Assembly (NCBI GenBank): GCA_027018975.1 | Contig: JALUXN010000131.1 | Location: forward strand, 1-10,759 | Length of the DNA stretch: 10,759 bases | DNA from: Mariprofundaceae bacterium | GTDB lineage: Bacteria > Pseudomonadota > Zetaproteobacteria > Mariprofundales > Mariprofundaceae | Direction: 5' to 3' | In this document: positions 6,959 to 10,759 of the stretch, in pieces | Numbering within the stretch: position 1 is the first letter of the stretch | Layout of the letters: each line of letters starts with the position of its first letter | Translations under genes and position numbers: made by a program | The notes under the pieces: generated by a model | Told to the model about the DNA's origin: nothing | The model's database searches: none | The model's input: only the letters and a program-made list of their open reading frames with translations

Positions 6959-8464
6959 TTAACTGTGCTTCGACCGCCACTGTTCGGCAATGGCGAGGCA
7001 GATGCGATTCATCTCTTCGGCGCGGGCGTGGCTGCCGGCTTCGTTGTAGCAGCGCAGCTCCGGCGCATTGCCGGATGGTCGCAGGTGGGCAATCTCTCCG
7101 CTGGCGAAGGTGATGCGCACACCATCGGTGTGATCGATGCCGGTCACGGCTCCGAATTGCTCTCCAAACAGCTGTTCGGCAGCAGCGATATTGGCACTGT
7201 GATCGCTGCTGTGTAGCGCCGACAGCTGTGCCTGACTCAATGATGTCGGGAAGTTTTTCAATCGTCCGCTGTAGGTGAAGCGCTGCGGTAGTGTCTCTAT
7301 CAGTTGGCTGATTGGCAGGGACTTTTGTTTGGCCAGTAGCAGGATAGCCAGCGGAACAATGACTGCATCCCGGGTGGGCAGTGGATCGAGGCTGTGCCCA
7401 TGCAGGGTGAGGGGGGTGGCGGTTAGAAAGCCTCCGTTCGCTTCATAGCCGACAACTGCATCATGGCCGGCTGCCAGCGCCTGTGCCATCGCCTCAATGA
7501 CATAGGGTGAGCCGATGCGGGTGCGTTTGATCTGTTGAAACCAACCACACAGCTCCACAGCGCTATTGCAGCTCACCGGGGTGGCGATGACTTGCGCCTG
7601 AAGGTAGCGGGCGCAGAGGATGCCGGCGACATCACCGCGCAGCCAACAGCCATGCTCATCGCTGATGAGCGGGCGATCGCCATCACCGTCGGCTGAAATG
7701 ATCGCGTCGAAATGGTGCGCTTCGCTCCACTGGCGAGCCAGTGCAACATCTTCATCGCGAATCGCTTCGGTATCGACTGGGATAAACGTTTCCGAGCGCC
7801 CCAGCGGTGTGACATCCGCACCGAGGTGACGAAAAATATCCACCAGCAGATCGCGGGCTACAGAGGAGTGTTGATAGACTCCGAGCTGGAAACCGCTGAG
7901 GGGTTGATCGGGGCAGCAGTCCGTGTAGCGCCTTTGGTAGTGTGTTGCCGCGGCAGGCTCAATCGGCGGCAGTGTGTATGGGGTGGCTGCTTGCCCGTTG
8001 TCGCCGAACATGTCGTCGGGAATCTTGACGCGCTGACTGGTGATATGCGCTTCATCGTCTTTGAGGATTTCGCCGTCAGGCCTGTAGAACTTGATGCCAT
8101 TGCGATCGTCGGGGATGTGGCTACCGGTCACCATGATCGCAGCGATACCCTGCGCCATGGCGTAGGCGGCAACAGCCGGTGTCGGGATAAAGCCGCAGTT
8201 CAACGGCCGCAAGCCCGCCGCTTCGATGGCCATGGCAACAGCAGCCATGATGCGTGGTGTGCTGGGGCGGAAATCGCCGGCGATGGCTACAGTATCGCCA
8301 TGGGCGACCATCTCCCGCTGCTGGAGCGATTGGAGGAAGGCGAGGGTGTAGGCGTAGCAGACGCGATCGCCCATGGCATCGGCCAATCCGCGTGCACCGC
8401 TGGTGCCGAATTTGACGCCGCTCTGCTGCATGAGTGTGCCAATTTGAATCTGTTCACCGCACAT
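6959..8464 (-). CDS. phosphohexomutase (phosphomannomutase/phosphoglucomutase type)
   Basis: A 501-residue enzyme of the alpha-D-phosphohexomutase superfamily, which moves phosphate between C1 and C6 of a sugar phosphate, usually to feed nucleotide-sugar, polysaccharide or LPS synthesis. All four active-site loops are visible: the phosphoserine loop VTGSHIPDDRNGIKF (Ser115), the metal loop DGDGDR (259-264), the sugar-binding loop GYEANGGF (339-346) and the phosphate-binding loop RPSGNAPE (462-469). The N terminus VKFGTSGARGL is typical. Ser115 sits in TGSHIP rather than the common TASHNP, a known kind of variation. The ATG at 8464 is chosen: it lies 4 nt after the upstream gene's stop, with an AAGGGTGG ribosome site about 8 nt before it. 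Longer in-frame starts at 8497 and 8530 would overlap that gene. Mannose, glucose and glucosamine phosphate cannot be told apart from sequence alone, so no symbol is given. Confidence 0.9.
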   Translation of the reverse strand: MCGEQIQIGTLMQQSGVKFGTSGARGLADAMGDRVCYAYTLAFLQSLQQREMVAHGDTVAIAGDFRPSTPRIMAAVAMAIEAAGLRPLNCGFIPTPAVAAYAMAQGIAAIMVTGSHIPDDRNGIKFYRPDGEILKDDEAHITSQRVKIPDDMFGDNGQAATPYTLPPIEPAAATHYQRRYTDCCPDQPLSGFQLGVYQHSSVARDLLVDIFRHLGADVTPLGRSETFIPVDTEAIRDEDVALARQWSEAHHFDAIISADGDGDRPLISDEHGCWLRGDVAGILCARYLQAQVIATPVSCNSAVELCGWFQQIKRTRIGSPYVIEAMAQALAAGHDAVVGYEANGGFLTATPLTLHGHSLDPLPTRDAVIVPLAILLLAKQKSLPISQLIETLPQRFTYSGRLKNFPTSLSQAQLSALHSSDHSANIAAAEQLFGEQFGAVTGIDHTDGVRITFASGEIAHLRPSGNAPELRCYNEAGSHARAEEMNRICLAIAEQWRSKHS

Positions 8465-8468
8465 ACGT

Positions 8469-9872
8469 TTACCACCCTTCGTCGATATAGGCATCTTCCG
8501 GCTCGGCTCGCAGCAGCGCCTTGGCGACAATCTCTTCTACCTCTTGAACGACATAGGCTTCGCCCGGCGCAATCAAGATGCAGCGCATTTGCTGCCCATT
8601 TTGCAGCGTCTGTTGCCCGAGATCTTTCTGTTTGAAGCCGTGTCCGAGCTCCAACATCGTGCCATATTGCGCCGTTAAAAAGCGCCCATCGCCGACATGA
8701 GCCAGCTGCTCTGCGCGATCGATCGGTTCACCCACGACGGTGAAATCACGCCGCCGCCCAACACCCAGATGGCCGACGGAGACCTCGCCTGTTGCCATGC
8801 CGGCGCGGAATATCAGTGCAGATCCATCGGCGCCCTTGAGCGCCAGTTTTTTCGCTCCAGCGAGGATTGCGATACCGGCCTTCGCAGCTTGGTTTTCGTG
8901 ACATTTCAGGTCAAATGGGTGGTTGAAGACAATGATCATGCGGGCGCCGCTAACCTGTACGACATGGCCGCCAAAACTGCTGGCAATCTGATAGAAGAGA
9001 TTGAAGCAGCGATTCAACAACGCAATGCAGTCGGCCTGCTCGTTGGTCTTCAGGTATCCCTCGAAGTCGATCATCTCAACGGCCAGGACACTGATCTCGC
9101 GAGTGATATGCTCATGGGTGCGAGTGAGCCGGTCATACTCATCGGCGACCAGCTGGGGCTTTTGATAGCCGCCATAGAGGTCAAATACCTTCTCGCGCTG
9201 CTCAAGGTTGGCGACCATCTTATTGAATTGATGAAATGCTTTGCCGAACTCGTTGCTGGTGTCGATCGGCAGCTGAACTGAAAAATCACCGCTGCCGACG
9301 CGCTTGGAGGCTTGCGCCAAATAGCGCAAACGGCGAACAATGCGCCCGCTCATCGCATAGACCAGTAGCGCGGCGATAAGCGCAGTGATGGCAGCCATGA
9401 TCGTGAGCTGTTTTTTGATGCTTAAATCATAGGCATGCCACGCTTTGCCGGGGATCTTCATGAGCAGCGTGCCGAGGTAGGTGTTATTGTAGTTGACGCT
9501 GATCGCATACCAATTCGGTGCGCCTTCGATGGGTGTGGGTATCGCGGGCTTTGCATGATAATGATTGATTGTGTCGGGGGTCTCATGGGCGGTGAATGTG
9601 CTGCGCGACCCCTTGGCCCATTGCAGGACGACTTCCACCCCGTCTACCCTGTGACGGAACATCTTAATGAGGCTGCTCACCTCCGGTTCCGCTACAGAGA
9701 CCATCGGCATTTTTAGTTCATCGGCCAATAGCGTGATCAACAGGGTTGCTTGGTCTGTCTCGCTCTGCTTCCATGCCTGTTTTTCGATATTGGCGATACT
9801 GATCATCATCACGATCGCCACCACAGCCACAATCAGGATGGTAGCGAGGCTCCAAAGCATGCGTAACGACAT
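8469..9872 (-). CDS. membrane HAMP protein with degenerate class III cyclase domain
   Basis: A 467-residue inner-membrane protein: TM1 (about 6-26), a periplasmic region of about 125 residues (30-152), TM2 (about 157-174), a HAMP linker (about 176-228) and a class III adenylate/guanylate cyclase homology domain (about 258-435). The cyclase fold is recognisable from ISVLAVEMIDFEGY, FGGHVVQVSGARMIIVF, AGMATGEVSVGHLG and RRRDFTVVGEPIDRAEQL. Aligned by eye to active enzymes, the metal-binding Asp residues are Glu266 and Ala310 (GD becomes GA), the base-selecting Lys is Gln306, and the transition-state Asn and Arg are Asp385 and Gln389; only the base-selecting Asp (376) remains. It is therefore probably not a working cyclase and may be a sensor or binding domain; the periplasmic signal is unknown. 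The ATG at 9872 is preferred to one at 10040 because it puts TM1 at the N terminus and has a good ribosome site. It is followed 4 nt later by the mutase gene. Confidence 0.85.
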   Translation of the reverse strand: MSLRMLWSLATILIVAVVAIVMMISIANIEKQAWKQSETDQATLLITLLADELKMPMVSVAEPEVSSLIKMFRHRVDGVEVVLQWAKGSRSTFTAHETPDTINHYHAKPAIPTPIEGAPNWYAISVNYNNTYLGTLLMKIPGKAWHAYDLSIKKQLTIMAAITALIAALLVYAMSGRIVRRLRYLAQASKRVGSGDFSVQLPIDTSNEFGKAFHQFNKMVANLEQREKVFDLYGGYQKPQLVADEYDRLTRTHEHITREISVLAVEMIDFEGYLKTNEQADCIALLNRCFNLFYQIASSFGGHVVQVSGARMIIVFNHPFDLKCHENQAAKAGIAILAGAKKLALKGADGSALIFRAGMATGEVSVGHLGVGRRRDFTVVGEPIDRAEQLAHVGDGRFLTAQYGTMLELGHGFKQKDLGQQTLQNGQQMRCILIAPGEAYVVQEVEEIVAKALLRAEPEDAYIDEGW

Positions 9873-9882
9873 TTTATCTCCT
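9873..9882 (-). promoter_or_regulatory. ribosome binding site that fixes the cyclase-like gene start
   Basis: On the - strand AGGAGATAAA lies directly before the ATG at 9872. This near-perfect Shine-Dalgarno argues against the 56-residue longer version starting at 10040, whose extra residues look non-coding (no signal, no conserved motif) and overlap the tRNA promoter. No convincing promoter for this gene was found upstream; a TAAAAT (9946-9951, - strand) could be a -10 but has no good -35 partner. Confidence 0.75.
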
Positions 9883-10005
9883 GCAACTGTTATCGCCCGT
9901 TCGTGCAAACACTGGATGCGCAACCAAGGTCTGGGGAAACTATGGATTTTAGAGCGGACTGCAAGCGCGTGGCGCAGGTCGCAGTATGAGGTGGCAACAA
10001 ACTCG

Positions 10006-10034
10006 TTGACGAACCGCATCGCCGACAGTACAAA
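10006..10034 (+). promoter_or_regulatory. putative sigma70 promoter for tRNA-Glu
   Basis: TTGACG (10006-10011), a 17-bp spacer and TACAAA (10029-10034), placed about 20 bp before the tRNA 5' end. The stretch after the -10 (TCGCACCCCC) is C-rich, like the discriminator of stringently controlled stable-RNA promoters. The -35 matches consensus at 5 of 6 bases and the -10 at 4 of 6. Confidence 0.6.
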
Positions 10035-10052
10035 TCGCACCCCCGCAAAGAT

Positions 10053-10127
10053 GCTCCCATCGTCTAGCGGTTAGGACGCTGGCCTCTCACGCCGGAAACA
10101 GGGGTTCGATTCCCCTTGGGAGTACCA
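10053..10127 (+). tRNA. tRNA-Glu (anticodon CTC)
   Basis: A 75-nt tRNA with the CCA end encoded. The acceptor stem GCTCCCA pairs with TGGGAGT (one G-U at position 1), with discriminator A. The anticodon stem CTGGC/GCCGG encloses the loop CTCTCAC, giving anticodon CTC (10086-10088) for GAG codons. The T arm is the standard CAGGGGTTCGATTCCCCT, and the D arm contains TCTAGCGGTTAGGA. The body is close to E. coli tRNA-Glu. It has its own promoter and terminator, and a tyrosine integrase starts 222 bp downstream, so its 3' part is the likely integration site of a mobile element. Confidence 0.97.
10101..10127 (+). other. likely attachment-site core (tRNA-Glu 3' end)
   Basis: Tyrosine integrases with this N-terminal domain usually integrate at the 3' part of a tRNA gene, and the integrase here lies just downstream of an intact tRNA-Glu. 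The T-arm and 3' acceptor bases are thus the candidate core at this end of the element. The matching copy at the far end lies outside the window, so the exact limits are unknown; no second copy of this stretch was seen inside the window. Confidence 0.45.
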
Positions 10128-10154
10128 TTTCAACGTTTCACAACATCCCGTAAG

Positions 10155-10186
10155 AGCCTGTAAGCCCAGTGTTTGCAGGCTTTTTT
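10155..10186 (+). terminator. rho-independent terminator after tRNA-Glu
   Basis: An 11-bp stem (AGCCTGTAAGC with GTTTGCAGGCT, including two G-U pairs), a 5-nt loop (CCAGT) and a T run that continues directly from the stem. It lies 27 bp after the tRNA and separates tRNA transcription from the downstream integrase promoter. Confidence 0.9.
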
Positions 10187-10187
10187 C

Positions 10188-10217
10188 TTGGCACGCTGAA
10201 CAGCAACGGTCTATGAT
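10188..10217 (+). promoter_or_regulatory. putative sigma70 promoter for the integrase gene
   Basis: TTGGCA (10188-10193), an 18-bp spacer and TATGAT (10212-10217), each 5 of 6 to consensus, starting right after the tRNA terminator. Transcription would begin near 10224 and give a leader of about 125 nt that contains the four GGGGTCTTT-type repeats before the integrase ATG at 10350. Confidence 0.6.
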
Positions 10218-10251
10218 GGCCGCGCAGGCACTGCAAAAGCCTATCGATTCA

Positions 10252-10331
10252 GGGGGTCTTTTGTGGGGTCTTTTTGCCAGACAGCCCTCCGCCTCTGCCT
10301 AAAGACCCCGTTCAATCCAAAAAAGACCCCC
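10252..10331. repeat. four-copy inverted repeat GGGGTCTTT / AAAGACCCC
   Basis: Two copies point one way (GGGGGTCTTTT at 10252-10262; GGGGTCTTTTT at 10265-10275) and two the other (AAAGACCCC at 10301-10309; AAAAAAGACCCCC at 10319-10331). The outer pair is a perfect 11-bp inverted repeat and the inner pair a 9-bp one, so they nest. Between a tRNA attachment site and the integrase start, such repeats may be integrase arm-type sites or an operator. In RNA they could form a long imperfect hairpin in the leader. The sequence does not decide between these. Confidence 0.85.
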
Positions 10332-10349
10332 ACCCTGTGAGGTGGTGTT

Positions 10350-10490
10350 ATGGCTCTAACCGATGCGAAGCTGAAAGCGGCGAAGACCCCTGACGACAGG
10401 AAACAGGTTAAGCTGTTCGATGGCGGCGGTCTCTTTCTGTTGGTTACGGATAAAGGCGGTAAACGCTGGCGCTTCAAGTACCGCTACGAC
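10350..10490 (+). pseudogene. tyrosine integrase, 5' fragment interrupted by IS66-family element
   Basis: The first 47 codons of a phage/island tyrosine integrase with the N-terminal DUF4102-type arm-binding domain: MALTDAKLKAAKTPDDRKQ, then LFDGGGLFLLVTDKGGKRWR and FKYRYD, a common opening for tRNA-targeting integrases. Similarity stops after Asp47, where the IS end begins. The reading frame runs on through the IS end to a TGA at 10536-10538, adding 15 unrelated residues. The catalytic domain is missing here, so this copy cannot be active unless the IS leaves. GAGGTGG (10339-10345) is the ribosome site. It sits in the 3' arm of a small hairpin, CCACC/GGTGG with a 6-nt loop (10330-10345), which might limit translation. 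The rest of the gene should lie beyond the IS, outside the window. Confidence 0.85.
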
Positions 10491-10759
10491 GTAAGCGTCA
10501 AACCAACAGGGGGTATGCCGCCGGCTAATTTTTCTTGAGCATTTCCACGTCAAAGTTGTAGGGCAGCAGCATTTTCCGCTGCTCATCGGTGGTGCAACGG
10601 GGGAGCTGTTCTAGGACGTAGGTCAGCCATTGGTTCAGCGGTAGTTTGTTGGCTTTGGCGGATTGTAGGAGTGAGTAGATGACGGCGCTGGCCTCCGCGC
10701 CGCTGGCACTGTTGCAGAAGAGCCAGTTCTTGCGGCCGATGACAAAGGGTTTGATCGAT
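10491..10759 (-). mobile_element. IS66-family insertion sequence, one end
   Basis: The element begins at GTAAGCGTCAAACC (10491), which has the GTAA terminus of IS66-family inverted repeats, exactly where integrase similarity stops. It contains the end of the large transposase gene and continues past the window. IS66 elements usually duplicate 8 bp of target; if so here, the duplicated bases are GCTACGAC (10483-10490) and should recur after the far end. Confidence 0.8.
10525..10758 (-). CDS. tnpC: IS66-family transposase (TnpC), C-terminal part
   Basis: The last 77 residues of the large IS66-type transposase, open at the window edge. The reading frame gives SIKPFVIGRKNWLFCNSASG, then AEASAVIYSLLQSAKANKL and NQWLTYVLEQLP, ending in ...VEMLKKN and a TAG at 10525-10527. 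The block IKPFVIGRKNWLF...GAEASAVIYSL...AKANKL is the well-conserved C terminus of IS66 DDE transposases. Only 34 bp separate the stop from the IS end, normal for this family. Whether the accessory genes tnpA and tnpB are present cannot be seen. Confidence 0.92.
   Translation of the reverse strand, partial: SIKPFVIGRKNWLFCNSASGAEASAVIYSLLQSAKANKLPLNQWLTYVLEQLPRCTTDEQRKMLLPYNFDVEMLKKN

Noticed and set aside
8465..8530. A 22-residue N-terminal extension of the phosphohexomutase
   Set aside because: It would overlap the upstream gene by about 60 bp. The ATG at 8464 has a ribosome site and gives a normal family N terminus.
7712..8635. A 307-codon open frame on the + strand opposite the phosphohexomutase
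   Set aside because: It is the complement of a gene with all four active-site loops in place. Its translation shows no recognisable domain and it spans the end of the next gene, so it is a shadow.
4618..9872. A cAMP circuit in which the cyclase-like protein makes the ligand for the transporter's CNB domain
   Set aside because: Attractive because both occur in one window, but the cyclase-like domain lacks most catalytic residues and lies in a separate, opposite-strand gene pair.
9873..10040. A 56-residue N-terminal extension of the cyclase-like protein
   Set aside because: The ATG at 9872 has AGGAGA at the right distance and puts TM1 at the N terminus. The extension has no motif and overlaps the tRNA promoter.
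1..10759. CRISPR array or tandem repeat array
   Set aside because: No regularly spaced repeats of 20 bp or longer were seen; the only short repeats are those near 5744 and 10252.

Overview
The window looks like chromosome of a moderately GC-rich Gram-negative proteobacterium, most likely a gammaproteobacterium. The support is a PqiB/MlaD-type MCE protein with a PqiC-type lipoprotein, an RlmE methyltransferase, a prfB gene with the classical RF2 frameshift site, and a tRNA-Glu with an encoded CCA. No gene fixes the genus, so the taxonomic statement is an inference.

Left block (1-5715, + strand) is one tightly packed gene run. It holds the end of an MCE-domain lipid-transport protein, a PqiC-like lipoprotein, a secreted LolA-like protein, a 922-residue MMPL/RND-type transporter with a cyclic-nucleotide-binding domain at its C terminus, and rlmE. 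Successive genes overlap or nearly touch (11 nt overlap, GTGA, 2 nt gap, TAATG), so translation is probably coupled. The first four genes suggest an envelope lipid or hydrophobic-cargo trafficking system that joins MCE parts to an RND/LolA-like pair, with a possible cytoplasmic cyclic-nucleotide input. prfB (5805-6933) follows after an 88-nt gap and carries the programmed +1 frameshift site.

Middle block (6959-9872, - strand) converges on prfB and holds two genes 4 nt apart. The promoter-proximal one is a two-TM, HAMP-linked class III nucleotide-cyclase-like protein in which nearly all catalytic positions are replaced. The distal one is a phosphohexomutase (phosphomannomutase/phosphoglucomutase type) with all four active-site loops intact.

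Right block (10006-10759) is the edge of an integrated element. A tRNA-Glu(CUC), with a good promoter and a strong terminator, is followed by a sigma70-like promoter, four copies of a GGGGTCTTT motif in inverted arrangement, and the first 47 codons of a tyrosine integrase. The integrase is cut by the end of an IS66-family insertion sequence, whose transposase C terminus runs off the window on the - strand.

No gap between genes exceeds 300 bases. The longest, 10128-10349, is described through its terminator, promoter and repeats; 9873-10052 holds the cyclase-like gene's leader on one strand and the tRNA promoter on the other.
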